From: Ichthyophonus hoferi
Taxonomy: Eukaryota > Opisthokonta > Ichthyosporea > Ichthyophonida > Ichthyophonidae
Direction: 5' to 3'
Assembly (NCBI GenBank): GCA_002751075.1
Contig: NAOQ01000427.1
Coordinates: forward strand, 1 to 23,799
Length of the DNA: 23,799 nucleotides
Shown here: piece by piece, positions 1 to 13,374 of the stretch
Numbering within the stretch: the stretch's first letter is position 1
Layout: each line of letters begins with the position of its first letter
The notes under the pieces: model-generated
Database searches by the model: none
What the model was told of the DNA's origin: nothing
What the model saw: only the letters and a program-made list of their open reading frames with translations
Translations under genes and position numbers: made by a program

Positions 1-1100
1 TTTAATCACTGAAATTCAACATGGAATATTCTAGTAATCTCAATGGATCATAAGAGCCAATCAAAATAAGATTGAAATGTCATATTGGTAGGATGTGGTG
101 AATATTAGACACAAAATAAAAACCTCTTTTATGGTCATAAAGGTTTACATGTTTTGCTTTTGTCACCAATTAATGTTCACAATTAAAACAATTTGTTGAG
201 AAAACATTAGTGCTAAGATTTCATATGCTTTGAAGCCACTTTGAGAATGAAGATAAAGTTTCTGGAAACAGATTCAACTTCTTTGAAATTCATCAATGGT
301 GTAAAAATGATAGATTAATTTATTGAGGGCTTATGTCACTGTTTGATAATAAGTATATAAGAAGAACCACAACAAAAATAAAGGGGCACAATTTTTTATG
401 AGGAAATCAATACTCTACTAAAGAAAAACAGAGCATATATATATATAATATGAGAGACATAAGTAAACAATTAGAAGACTCGGTTTGAGTTCCCTGTGAA
501 AGAAACAAATACCTAAATGGGAGTACCCTCTGGTGTTCACCACTCCTACACCAACTACTCCACCAAATGAAGTCTTAAATACGATTTTAAACAGACCTGA
601 ACAATCTTGAAAAAGATTTATACCATGACCCATAGTTTGGGATGTGCTGACCAGAACAGTCATGAATATTTCAGTCATGCTTTCACAAGCTTGATGATTT
701 GAGTATTGAGGTTGCAGAAAAAACATTTGTGATAGTCCTGGTATGATTGCCCAGGTACCCCAGGGGTTACCTGGACTTACATAAAGCTAAGGGCCAGGAA
801 AATAATATGCCTGGCTTGTTGAAAAGGGTGCAGTTCTTAACGCTTGTTGAGGCATTCAGCTGCCTGATCCTTATTGGATATCCCTCTCACTTTTATCTCA
901 TTGTTTCTGGTGGCCTCACTGATATAAGGAAACCTTAATGCAATGGAATGTGCATTTCTAGGTACACATTTTCAGAAACTTAAATGGATAGCTAACATGT
1001 TGTCCCTATATAATAGTACATATTCTGAATCAAATCCTAATCCATCCAAATTGCCAGTGATGCGAGCCACCTATTGACAGTATGCTGACATTGTGATGTA
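1..1100. other. Gene-free left flank
   Basis: The stretch is AT-rich, with a short TA microsatellite near 435-446. The open frames here are short, lack recognisable domains and have no splice-linked partners I could find. The part next to position 1100 may hold the undetected end of the neighbouring copia fossil, but I saw no terminal repeat. Confidence 0.5.
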
Positions 1101-4100
1101 TTCAGATTCACAGCCAGCTTGATAACTCAGTTACTGGCTGTTTCTTGCTTGACCCATCTATTAAACCACCTGTAATAAATTTAACATACCCAGTGGTAGA
1201 GTTTTGACCCCTGTAATGCTTTTTGACAAACTCAGCATTAGAGTAAGCAGTCATTTTGATAGGCCCTGAGTGATATACAATAATATCCTTGTTGTACATG
1301 TTGAAGTACTTCAAGGGATGTTGTAACATCTTGTAGTGACACTTTTTTGGTTTTGCAATGTGTCTTGAGCGTATAAATATTGCAAATGAGATATCAGCTC
1401 TGGAGCTTTTGATGATCCAATTTAGGCAACCTATTAACAAACAATATGTAGTGCTGTCACAAGAAATTTGATCTAGATATCAGAATTTGCATGCTGAATG
1501 TACTCCCCCAGGATGAGAAAATGCATAGGATGGCCTTTGTATTGGCTATAACTTGGTATGTGCTCCTAGATGTAGCTGGACTGGCTATGTGTAATGTAGC
1601 TGATTTTTGTTTTTCTAATTCTATACCCAAGTAAGGGTGAAGGCAATCCTGTTGATTTGGTTGGAAAATGTTCAGACATATTCTTGATGAATTTGTTGTG
1701 GTCTTCTATCTTCTCAGCACATAGGAAAGTGTTACAACATAGACTGCTAGTGTCATAAACCCCCTCTTAGGGTTGTGATACATGTACAGGCAGGGCTCAA
1801 ATTCCATGGGGAAAAAATATCTTGATTGCAGAAACTTATCCAGTATCAAATTTTACAGTAATCTGGAGATGTCTAGCCCATAGAGACTTCTTGTAAATTG
1901 ACATACCTAGTTTTTTTCTTGGGATCTTCATGCATTGGGGGTTGTTCTATATAGACTGGCATCTCCAGATAGCTATGCAAATATGCTAACTTAAGGTCAA
2001 GCTAGGATAAATCATATTGCTTTGTTCCTGCAATTGTGAGAAGCAAACATATTGATACAAATAAACCTACAGGGGATGAGACATCAGGATAATCCACATC
2101 CTTGGTCTCCTGTAATCCTTGAGTCACTAACCTTGCTTTGTGAGCAATCACTATTCCTTTGTCATCATTCTTTCAGTAAAAACCCCATAAAAATCTGAGG
2201 ATGGTGGTATTGGCTGATGGTCATAAAACTAGTAGTCTCTGGGTACCGTACTTGTTGATACTGATCAATTCTATTCCCATGGCTTTAAACCATTGAAACT
2301 TCTTATGAGCCCTAAGAGCCTGTTTAAGGTTCTTAGGGTCTATAATCTAGCAATGTCCTGGTGGCCTGGTGGTAAGTAACTGCAATAAATGCTGCTTGCT
2401 GGCTCACCTTGTGAGGGGAGGGGTGCCACAGGGTATATAGTCTCTGATCTTGCTGTCAACAGCCCATAGTGACTTTGTTCCCTAGGTTTCTGGATCAGAC
2501 TGTCTTCATTAGAGTGGTCTGTTTTTTTTTATTGGTGGTGGTCATGTTGGTCATCACTTACAGATGAATAATGGCGTTCTCCCACTAGTGGTACGTTAAT
2601 TTGATGATGACTAAAACCAACAGATTTTGTAGTGTTGTCTGGTATGTGATGGCCTTGACGTTGGTCATAACATTTTTCCTAGTTTAGAGCTGGGTAGTCC
2701 TGAACATAGTTGTATGGGGAAGAAGTATGGGTTATGAGAGGGAGGTAATTGTGCAAGTCTTGCCGGGGAATATTCTTACATGAGATTGTAAAAGGGTCCA
2801 TGCTCACTTTTGCATCTGTACTGTATGGGAATACATGTTCAAAAACAAATGGGTTTCCTCTTGTTGAGACCTGTTGCATTACCCAGCCCATCACAATCCA
2901 TCCTAGCTGTAGTAGATCATAGCCTAGAGGACATCAGGTCTCCCTTTGGCGAAGAACCTGTTCTTGATATCAATATCATCATCATCATCAACCTTGTAAA
3001 GCACCTTGGACTCAAAGGTCCTAACTCTTTTGATTGGTGCATGTTACTTGGTTTACATTTTTTGAGGAGGTATGCTCCCAGGGAGTGCATTGGTTGGGAT
3101 CAGGTTGTGAATGTAGGCTATCACCTGAAATTCAAATGCCCAAAATGATGTTGGCATGTTGGGTTGGAGGAGGGATATCCTTGCCATCCCAATGAGCTAA
3201 TGACCCACATTCTTGCTCAGGCCATTACCTAAAATGGCATAAAGGAGAGTGATCATATGGGTGATTCCTTCATGGTGTAGGTATTGCTGGAATCGACGTG
3301 GGAGGTACTCTTCACCTTGATTAGTAAAGGGAGCTGCATTCTTTAATGTAGAATGCATTGTCTCAAAGGTAGTCTTATAGGCTTTAAAACGTTGTGGTAC
3401 CCCTGGTTTTGATTTCATAAGGTACACAGTGACAAAGTGTGTGTAATCATCTGCAAACATTACTATTCAGTGCATGCAGTTTAGGTTCTTAATTAAGGGA
3501 CTGGTTACGTCATTATATATTTGTTTGTCTAGATGAGTGGATCTTTGTGTTCTTGATGGAGAAGTAGCATATTTAATTTTTGATGCAGTGCAAGAATCAT
3601 ACATATAACCTTTTGTGTTAGAATAGCTTTGTCATAGTGGTTCAGGGCTTTATTTAATTGGTCCTGACTAGGATGCATGAACCTAATATGCCAAAGTGTA
3701 TGTGTAATGATTGCAAGTACCATAATTAGATTTTTCAATTGGTCTATGTGATTGAACCACGTTGCCAGGCGGCATGTAGCTCCTGTGACGTCATATTCAA
3801 GTGTCCCATATATTGTAGTGGCAGAGGGTGTGTCTAATAGGTCAGTATGTAGGATAAAGAGATTATGGTCAATGTTTGTGGCTGTCAAAATCTCCCAATT
3901 ACCTTTTCCAATTACAGCATTTTCATTGCCATAGAAAGTAGTGATGATAAATTTGTCATTCAGGGCTGGTAGAGAAATTAGTTTCACTGGTGCATTTTCA
4001 ATGAACAACACTTCACTTCATTCAGCATTATCTCTAGGCCTGCATGTAAACATAATGCAATTTTCCCTTTCAGGAGAGTTCATATTGAGGTGCTATCTGC

Positions 4101-4290
4101 CACTGTCATGGGTATGTCCACTGCTTTGATGTTGAAAAACCTAAATAGCTTTGAGCAAATGTGCAAGGAGGCAGCTGAATCAACTATGAAGTCACTTGTT
4201 TTCAATGCCTCCTGTGAACTAGACATGTATGTATTTGATATTGAAAGTTGGAATTCCAGTTTTTCTAGAATATTCATTGAGTTTTAATTA
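1100..4290 (-). mobile_element. Ty1/copia LTR retrotransposon fossil, pol region
   Basis: Remains of a copia-type polyprotein read on the minus strand in the order typical of the family. The aspartic protease region lies near 4100-4240, with a DSA-type active-site remnant. The GAG-pre-integrase region (a WHIRFMHPS-like motif) is near 3560-3720. The integrase core is near 3197-3470. The start of the reverse transcriptase is near 1930-2340, and the RNase H region, with an STTGY and SSKKQP signature, is near 1108-1440. Gag and both LTRs were not recognised. The element is old and inactive, with many breaks (well over ten by impression). The protease-integrase-RT-RNase H order separates copia from gypsy, where integrase follows RNase H. 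Confidence 0.88.
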
Positions 4291-7200
4291 TAATAGTTAT
4301 TCTCCCTTGACAAAGATGTAACTGTAAATCAAAATGCACTGACAAGCATTATTATTGCATTAGAGAATGTTTTGATGGATATTACCCTTGATAGACAAAC
4401 TAATCATATAGAAGTAGAGTTATTGATAAGTAATATTATCACATTTGAGATTCTTTTCTGATTAGCTCAAGGATGGTCTTGAGAGACAAACCAAACAGAT
4501 AGGAGTTTTTTTGTTTATCATTACACTGTATTTTCCATAAAGCATTTGTACAATAGAAATTTTAAGTTAACCCACATGTGAATTTATAATTCACTTGTTA
4601 TTAATTTGTCATTTTATAACTTACAGATTACACTTTTATTAAAAACACTTTTTTTTTTAATCTTTTTACACATGATATTCTTAACATATCTTAGGCTCAC
4701 AGTTTTTCAATTTGGTGGAGGCCAAGATACAAAGTTTGATTATTGTATCTGTAACAGAGGCAAAATGTATTACATACTTTATTGAATGTGGATCAAGAAG
4801 TGATGTATATGCCATGCCATACCTCTCAATACATTCACTTGACATTTAATATTCAACATAATTTCAGTTTCTACACACCTAAATCTATTTTTAAAAAGTA
4901 TTATGTATTTTGCTTCAAAAATATATTTGCATATTATTACAGAACAGAAGGAGGCTGATAAATGCATTACATTATGAATATGGGGGATTTTTCAATAATG
5001 CTAATCCAATTTTATACAGACAAATGTATAATTATTGATTTTCATCCACTTAAAATTTATTCAAATCAGGAATAATGGAATGAGCAATTGTCTTTTATGC
5101 ATTCAAGTGATAATTCGGTCACTAAGTAATGAGTTCCTGGTGATTTTGTTTAAGTATAGTAGATATACATAGTAACTTATCTCTTAATATGGATCTAAGT
5201 TATATATCACATAAGCATCTGATTGCCTATGTTAATGTGATGAATTAGAAGTACATTACAGTAATTTTAACTTTGTTAACCAAATAGAAACTTAATTCAT
5301 AAAGTAATTAAGACTTAGAATTATTTTACCAAGATTTAGAAAATTTGGTAAACAAACGTTAATCTAGGTTAGCTTATGACGTTTTAGGTTGGAAAATTGA
5401 CCCAATTTAGGCAATGTACTATATATTATGAAATACACCTAGGCTCGGCTATTATAGTTAAATTGAAAATTAACTTAGATGTTGTAATTATCTTTTAATT
5501 GGGAGATCTACCACCAAACCACTGTTTATATTAAACAGTTCAGCAAAAAATACACTGGTCCCAGTGTAACTGACAGATGGGCAATTGAGAGGCAGATATA
5601 TTTAACTAATGTTAGCTTTTTCCTAAACTATATATATCCATGCTATAGACATTAAGTACAAAAAAGTTTTTATTTAAACTTGCAGAAGTATAAATAAAAT
5701 AACAACACTTTTATATTAAGATTATGGCTTTGTTAAGACACGGCAATTCAAATCAGAAACTGGCTAATTATCAAAGGAAGCTAACTAATTCTACAGCTTC
5801 AAAGAATTAATTAAAAGTCCTTATAAAAAAGAAGTTAATGGTGAGTTCAGTTCAGATTCTGGGAACAAAAATCCTAAGGCAAGAATTTGTGGTGGGTATT
5901 CAATAATTATAGAAACTTTAATGTTTTAGCCTTTAGTGAAAGACTCCCATCTGTTACCAGTCATTGGCACATGTCAGCAGACTTTCATCTCAAGTTGTAC
6001 AGTATTAACATCCTTTTCAACACAATTAAAATTGTTTTGTATCTCCAAACACAAATAGCTTTAATTCCTCCATCACAGATCTTCATCTCCAGATACTTCT
6101 GTTGTTAATTATGCACCCTGTTGCTACGTTTTTCCCAATAAATGTTTACTTTAAATAAATATATATGTTACCATTATTTACTTACCTTTTTTAAGAAACT
6201 TACTATCGTTAATTCTTCCTAGGTAGGTGTATTAGTGGCTAAGTAAGTTGGGCTATCTGACTCCCACAACTGTCTACTAGGCTTCTTTTTCTTGCGGCTT
6301 CACCAATAATGATTATATTTCTGCTGGAGACATGCAAGCGTTTCTGCATTAAAAAATATAATCCAAAAGTGATCAAATATACAACCAACTATTTATTACA
6401 ATTGGGGTTTTTTTTAGCTTGCTCATATAATTAGTCAATATTAACTCTCTCATGTACAATACTCATCCCTTTATAGGCTTTTGTTAGGACGGACTCTCCT
6501 TCTAATATTTTATTAATGTGTAAACTTTAAACAGAATTTACTTATCCTATCAATATGCAGCTACAAACGCAAGTAAATTTTGGCCTTATGCAGCCTATAG
6601 TCTACTTTATTGATTTATAATGCAGTACTATCTACTATACTTAAAAATACAAACTTGGATTATATATCTGGATCATATCACAATTCAACTATGAACAAAA
6701 GTAATATATGCATTTAAACACATAATGGTAAAAAGTGAATACTACTAGTCTTACTATTCTCTATTAACATCAACTATTTATTATGAAAATAATCATAGAT
6801 TATTCACTAAAAAGTACGAGTTTTTATTAATAACACAATAACTTGGACGTTAATGACTATACTAACAAGCTTGTATAGTGATCTAGCTCAAATTGTTTAT
6901 TTGAATTAAATCATTCACTTCTTGGTATGTCAGGTTTTATGTAGATCTTTTGACTGAGGTATCTATTATTATCTGTATCAATTTATATTCATTTACTAAC
7001 TGGAGTCCAAAATGATTGAGAAAATGACTTAAAACAGTCTGGAAAGCTATCATAAAGCCATATACAAAATAATCCTAAAGCAGTTTGGGATATCCACCTA
7101 GATTGTTCAAGATAAAATTGGGCAAAAGATTATTAATTAATCATGGTTACCCTTAATCATATTAGAAAGTATTAGAATAAATAACTGATTTTGGCTCTGG

Positions 7201-8519
7201 GGGTTTCAATTCCTTATTATATAATCAGGGCACATAGAATTAATCTGGACCATTTTTATGTTTTTATGAAGTTTGCCTCAACAAATAATTTATGACATAC
7301 ATTATGTGTTTTGGATAGTACCAAGTATGAAACATTTTAACAAAAGAACCAATAGGCTAAATACAAAAGAGTGTTTACAGATATACATGCTTTTTAATCA
7401 TACTTACATAAGTAAAAGCTCGCACTTAGTGACAAGAACAGACAAGGAAAGGAGTTCCTGGGTATTAAAATAATAAATAAAACATACCAATTTTATTATT
7501 CACTACCAGCTAAATTCTGTGCAGCATTGATAATGGGAAGGTAGATTGTAAGCCTCTCCTGAACTTTCTGAACAAAACTTGGGTCTTAGAAGCTAATGCT
7601 CAAATATTAAAACCTGATCTCTTTGATACACTGTTAACAACCACTATAATCCTACTATATATCTTGCTTTGCACAAACCTACATAGATTATATGTACAGT
7701 GATTCAGTAAACCTTTTTAATTGTTTTTAGTATTGTTCTACCTTACAATATATATATATAGCTATATTTAAATTCTAAACTAGCACACTAATATATTATA
7801 CAATAGTTAGTATATATATTAAATATTAGTACTCTATAATTAATTTATATTATATGTAGTTATTATTTATACTTTTGGCTTTTTTTCACATGCAAAATGT
7901 GTAACTGACAGCTCACAAATTACAGTTAACTTTGGCTATGTAAAAGCATCCTCTAACTTTATATTGTGATACCTTTGATTTGTCCTTATAAATCCAATTT
8001 ATTTAGAATCACTTAAATAGGTATTCTTTCCTCTTTGTACAATTGGATCTGGTCTTATACCCCATCTTGAGATGCAAGCATTCAAACAAAAAGCTACAAC
8101 AGGTTTGTACTACTCATTCGCTCACAATGATTACCAACAGCCTGCAAAAGAATAGCATGTCTCAGGGTATACAAATGACTATATTATGATTATCCATAGT
8201 AAGTCTTCAGTTACTGTATATCATCTGCTGTAATCTTCACCAATTCACCATGTTAAATTCAATTACCTCAATAAAAGTTCATGGCTATTCTCAGGTTGGT
8301 GAGTAAGCGTAGTAAATAGGTATAAAAAAATGGACCTTCATGAACCTAACTAAGGACCTTGGACAGTACTCATCTGCTGGCTATGGAGCTCAGAAACCAA
8401 AGTAGTAAAGTTTGTCTGTTGCAATAAATAAGCAGTAGAGTATCATTTGTTTAGAAATATTGGTTTTGCTTTCTATCCATACTTCAGATTTGTAAACTTA
8501 ATAACATAACAATATAACA
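4291..8519. other. Long AT-rich gene-free region
   Basis: About 4.2 kb of strongly AT-rich DNA with TA-rich microsatellites (for example near 7746-7860). The longest open frames are about 60-75 codons and resemble no family I know. No convincing splice-linked exons, rRNA or tRNA were seen. The part next to 4290 may hold decayed gag or LTR sequence of the copia fossil, but nothing there is recognisable. Confidence 0.5.
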
Positions 8520-9290
8520 GGCTATTTTCTGTTTGTCTATACTAGCATGACTAATAAGAGGTATGGTATAGTGATCAGAGCTTTATTGATTAAGTAATTA
8601 AGCCTTAAAAAAGTATTGCAGAAGCTTCCAAAATCATGGAGAGACTTTTTCAATTTAAGATAGATTGAGGTTGTGGTTGTGGGGATGTTTCAACACAAAG
8701 TAATGAAGTTAGAGCAAAGAATAATCTGAAAACTGCGAAGCACCTAAATTAGGCCTAAGTAGGGGCTCCTCTGTTTATGTGAAACTTACTAGACTTAGCA
8801 CAAGGAAATATTTAACCATAATTGGTAGGAGGTAAAGCTTGAAGTATGCCTAAAACTGCATGAATCTAACCTATATATTTAAATCCCAGATTCTTAGTCA
8901 GGAGGAGATATAAGTAGCTCACTATTAAAATAAAGTGCTGTAAATGTCAGTATGGTTGAACTTATTCTTAATACAACAGAGAACACTAAACTAGGAGGTA
9001 AGAGAAAAAAGTTACTATTTACCTATCACAAAAACACTTGCAAATTAGCTTTAAAGAAGAAGGCTAGGATAGCACTCTCATCAGATGCAAGTGACAAGGT
9101 TGAAATGGCGAAAAACCCCAGCAGTCGCATATTCAATGAGACAGGTTTTACCATCCAACATTACCAGATAAATAGTACACTATATTTACCCCAACCCTGA
9201 GTTATGGCTACCTCTACATATGTATGATTACTGGTAGGGTTAGGACTGCCTTCATCCTTGTTGACACAGTGAAGTTGAGTATCTACATTA
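8520..9290 (+). repeat. Dispersed repeat copy A, probable retroelement gag-protease fossil
   Basis: This block is a diverged direct repeat of 20030-20740. Matching landmarks occur in the same order: GTGATCAGA, GCAGAAGCT, a TTCAA..AAG(T/C)AATGAAGTT stretch, a Lys-rich coding-like section, then ACCATCCAACATTA. Near the 3' end both copies carry a short remnant resembling the Asp-Ser/Thr-Gly region of a retroviral-type aspartic protease, preceded by a basic region. A Ty3/gypsy-like or other LTR-element gag-protease fragment is therefore the best guess. It is clearly old and broken. No terminal repeats or reverse transcriptase were recognised, so the family is unproven; the repeat relationship itself is well supported. 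Confidence 0.6.
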
Positions 9291-10957
9291 AAAGAATGTA
9301 GATCACAAAGGACCATGAACTAGGGATAGATTTGGTTGAAAGTTAAACTGAAAATGTCACCACATACAATCATAGATACACATCATATATATATATACAT
9401 GCATTCTTGATACTTAAATTGAGAAACCAGCCCCTATGATAATGCTTGTGCAGCTAATCATGGACCAAGCAATCTATGATATAACACTAGTCCAACGATC
9501 ATTTTTACCTTATAGTATATATACACATCATATCAAAGGAGATATGTAACTGCCCAGTCTAGTCATTCATTTACACAGGTTGTACTTTTATGCTACATTG
9601 CTAATTATGTATTGTAATGCACTGCCTTAGTGTACTAGTACACTAATTCCTTATAATAATCACTCAACATTAAAAATCTATATAACAGATGTTATAATAG
9701 TAATCACTTGCTTCTACCTGCTCCTATACGACTGCAAGATAGCTACTCATATTATTTTAATAGAACATCTTTTACAAAGATAATGTGGTGTCAAGGTAGT
9801 AAATACACCAGGGGGAACACGTGGGTAGATAGGCATAAGAGACCGTTCCTATAGCGCTGTCTTAAGAGAGAAAGAACAAAAAGGTCATGCATATGAAATA
9901 TATATATAGATGATGGTATTGCAAGAATGTAAGTGCCCAAACATAGGAATAACCAAAGCTAATTCAAGCCTTTCTCTATTCTCTCACTCATAACATAGTC
10001 CCAATGGATAGGGTAACCTTCTTACTGTATCACTCAGCCTGTGCAAGATAAAACTGGGTGGATTAATGTCTTACCTGTAGATACAGAAAAAACCTCACCT
10101 ACTTCCCACCATATACCAAGAAAAACACTAGTGAAAGGACTGAGAGTCTCACTACCTGACAGGAATTCCTAAACAGGGGTAGCGGGTGAAAGGTCATTGC
10201 CAAAACAGAGCAGCTCGCTGGACGTACAGGTAGTGAATACAGAAAAATAATGATATTTTCTTTGATGTAGTGTAGCAATAAATAAATACTGTCTGGTTGG
10301 GCTACCGTACAAGGTATCGCAATACCAAGTGTTAGGAAATCCACAATAAAGTGAAGGAAACCATATAAAGTTGGTGAGGTGGGAGGGATAGGAAGATATC
10401 AACCATAGAACACCAGGCAAGATGGTGTGGGAAGGACTACAAAAGAAAAAACCATGCAAGGCTATATGATAGGAAGGGGAAGAACTATGGCCCATATATA
10501 ATAAATCTTGGGGAGTTGGGAGATCTACCGCCTAATAATCAAGAGCCAAGGCAGGGCCAGGTCGGGGACGTGTATTTATTTTGTAAGTAATGCATAGCAG
10601 CACCACACGGGTTAGGAAGAGCGGCTATGTGGCCAAAATGTGAGGCAACTGTCCATAGTAAAAACACGCTCACTCACTCACTCGTCCCTTACCATTTTCT
10701 ATGATTAGAAGTCATTCAAACACCCTCATCAAGTAACACGTACACTATACACAACAAGGCCTTAACTTGGCCACAAAATGGTCCACTTCTCCCAATCTAG
10801 TTATAAACCAACTTGATTTTTACTGATAAGGCACGGGCCCCTGGCTCACTAGGTACAGCTAACCCTAATATAAGACTGACTGACAATAGCCTGTATGTTG
10901 TTTCAATATAAACAGGGGGTTATTTTATAATCGAACTACCTACTACAGTCTTACATT
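9291..10957. other. Gene-free region upstream of the PTC7 homologue
   Basis: No gene was recognised. From about 10080 GC content rises, and the sequence looks less random than the desert to its left. Minus-strand frames of 81-108 codons (10099-10344 and 10169-10495) match no family I recognise. This part could be promoter, 5' UTR or an untranslated transcript. TA-rich microsatellites lie near 9389-9402 and 9897-9910. The DNA just before 10958 contains an in-frame stop at 10928-10930, which bounds the PTC7 start. Confidence 0.4.
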
Positions 10958-12411
10958 ATGCTGAGGGCCTTAACTAGATTAGGATTGGGCCGAGCCCATC
11001 CCTTCCTTCGCCAACATGTTTATCAGGCTCACACCCACCTCCGCCTACCCGTTCATAGTTGGTCTAGAAAGTCTTGGTTGGGTGTAAGTTTGGCCGCACA
11101 GGCTGTCCTCTGGACAGGTGTGCAGCTGAAAAGCAGCACACAACAACCATTATGCGACCGACAGGATGTAGACAAGGTGGGGAATGAAAAGGTCTTTGTC
11201 AAGAGAAGCTTATAGAAGATATATTTCTTTCTCCCTCACGTATATGGGTATATATTATTGCTTACACAAGAATGTACTGTGTTGCTATCAGACTAAGCTA
11301 GTTGTATGCTGCCTTAACCTTGTGTGTCAACTCCAGGTAATTGAAACGTTATATACATAAATATATAAGGGGAAACAAAGAGAGTATGCTAGAGGTATAG
11401 ATAAATCTCATGTTCGCAAGGTACCAGGAGTCGAGACACTGGCTATTAGCATTATATGGGTCCAAGTTGTTATAGTATCATATTCCATACATGTTGCCAT
11501 AACAACTGCACCTAATACCTCTCATTGGCCCTCACCAGCCACAGGCCGCAGACATTCTAGGCAACCAGAAAAAATATTTTGGTCGTTGTGCCTCCTCCTG
11601 TAAGGGTAAACCTCGTTCCACCTTAGAACCCTACCCACCGTCTGCCTCTGGTATTCCTTTCCCTGACGACTGTGGGGAAGATGCTTATTTCATCTGTGAA
11701 ACAAACACACAGGTCTACTTTGGCGTGGCCGATGGCGTGGGAGGTTGGCAAAGACAGGGTGTTAACCCAGCAGAGTTTGCCTGGGCACTTATGACTAATG
11801 CACAGCGGCTAGTTAAAGAGATCCCTACCGATGGTAAGCCTGTACTACCCAGTGATCTTCTAGCTGCAGCTCACGAGAGTGTCCTGCAGGCCAAGACTGT
11901 GGAGGCTGGTAGCAGTACTGCCTGTATAGTGTCCCTTGATAAGACTACAGGGGTGGTTCAATGCAGTAACCTGGGTGACTCAGGATTGGTGTTAGTGCGA
12001 GAGGGACGAGTGATCTACCATACCAAGGAGCAACAACACATGTTCAATGCACCTTACCAATTGGCTGTCATTCCCCCCCGCCTGCAGAAGCAAGGCTCCA
12101 TTACCGACCGTGCCGACCAGGCAGACAATATCTGGTTTCAGGCAGAGGAAGGAGACATCCTGGTGGTGGCTACGGACGGTCTGTTTGATAACCTGTTTGA
12201 TGAGGAGATAGAAAAGGAACTGAAAGACCAGGAAGGCAAAGTAAATGTGCTACATATAGCTGACCGGCTGGTCAGTAGGGCAGCCCTTCTAGCTGAGAAG
12301 GGTGATAGGATATCGCCTTTTTCTAAAAATGCACGCCAACACGGTTACAAGTTTATTGGGGGCAAGGTGGATGACATATGTGCAATAGTAGTGCATGTTA
12401 CGTGTGCCTAG
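10958..12411 (+). CDS. PPTC7: PTC7/PPTC7-family mitochondrial PPM (PP2C) protein phosphatase
   Basis: A Mg/Mn-dependent Ser/Thr protein phosphatase; family members act in mitochondria, where yeast Ptc7 dephosphorylates Coq7 and other proteins. Likely exons are 10958-11176 and 11539-12411, joined in phase 0, giving about 363 residues (human PPTC7 has 304, yeast Ptc7 343). Residues 1-40 are Arg/His-rich and almost free of acidic residues, as in a mitochondrial targeting sequence. A hydrophobic stretch (about 42-58) may be a membrane segment. Exon 2 carries the PPM signatures: GEDAY (Asp121), VADGVGGW (136-143), GSSTACI (197-203), NLGDSG (217-222), ATDGLFDN (284-291) and the metal-binding GGKVDD (347-352). 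All expected acidic metal ligands are present, so the enzyme looks active. The start is the first ATG after an in-frame stop. Acceptors at 11539, 11545, 11551 and 11569 are all in phase, so the junction is uncertain by up to ten residues. The family assignment is very firm. Confidence 0.93.
11084..11176 (+). other. Hydrophobic segment between two in-phase splice donors of PTC7
   Basis: A perfect GTAAGT donor starts at 11084, and a weaker GTGGGG donor at 11177. Both fall at codon boundaries, so either can join the 11539 acceptor in frame. The 93 bases between them code for 31 residues that include a Val/Leu/Ala/Trp-rich hydrophobic run. Which donor is used is not visible from the sequence. If both are used, the gene makes forms with and without a possible membrane anchor. 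Confidence 0.45.
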
Positions 12412-13374
12412 TTTGTTTATATAGGAAGAGGAAGCACCTAATTTGGCTAATGAAATGTGGATAAGATATTACAGCTTGATAGAGAGACAGTGTCGTACTG
12501 GTAGCATGAATGATTCTAGTAACTATAAAGGAATGTACCCTAATATATAATATACTATATACCTTTCTATGACCTTGACGTACCGTGCCCTAAAGCCTGG
12601 CTAATCTTAGTTATGGAAGTGTCGTCATATGGCTTCTATTAAGGTACATGGGACTGTTAGGGATTGTATACCCTTCTCCTTCTATACCCTCCCTCCTGTA
12701 TTTTTCTTAAGCTGTCTAGTATATGCTCCGTCTCCACTTTACCAACCCCACCCCCTCCTAGTGGTCAAAACCACTCCAGAACGATAGAATCAATTATCTA
12801 GACTATAGGGTTATTAGATCCAACCACAATACCTTAGGATGTGTATACCTATAGCATAGTCTCTGTTGTTAGAATACCGTAGGGCTAAGTAGTGCAGACC
12901 ATAGTAAGATAGAAATACTCGGTTGGATTTAGGTCAGAGGCAGCAGCAGCAAACGTACCGAATGATATTATATGATATATATGCGAATATATGTAATTGA
13001 ATATTTTTATCCTGTCTCTTTTTGTTCCCTTTTAATAATTCCATCAAGAAGAAGACGCTATATAACATGTCTAAAACAATAAAATATTTACTATTTTCCC
13101 AGTACTCTTTTATTCACTTGCTAAATGCAACCTATCAAGTTATATTAATGTAAGTTAGAGGAATGTCCCAGAGACTATGGATGTACATTGTGACGTTCTC
13201 CTCTCCTGGGCCTATTTTAAACTTGTTGACTAATCATTAAGAGGCTTTAAAGAGTCGAGCCATTATGGGCTGTGCTCGTCTTACCATTAGTTGGCTTTTG
13301 TCTTGCAGTCACATTTTAGGTTAGCTTATTATGATAAATAGAAAGGCTACAAAGAGTTGCCACTAAGACTAGCT
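12412..13374. other. PTC7 3' flank, no gene seen
   Basis: No recognisable coding exon. A canonical AATAAA lies at 13078-13083, but about 670 bases beyond the PTC7 stop. It could be the polyadenylation signal of a long 3' UTR or simply chance in AT-rich DNA. Confidence 0.4.

Noticed and set aside
418-938. Frames of 102 codons (minus) and 63 codons (plus) near the left edge
   Set aside because: No recognisable motif, skewed composition and no supporting splice or homology pattern; chance open frames are enough.
10099-10495. Possible minus-strand gene of about 81-108 codons
   Set aside because: Two overlapping frames, both rich in Ser, Pro, Leu and aromatic residues, with no family resemblance. 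More likely a shadow in a GC-richer upstream region.
5499-10532. Near-identical 17-mers TTGGGAGATCTACC(A/G)CC at 5499 and 10516
   Set aside because: The match does not extend on either side, and one such pair is close to what chance allows in 24 kb.
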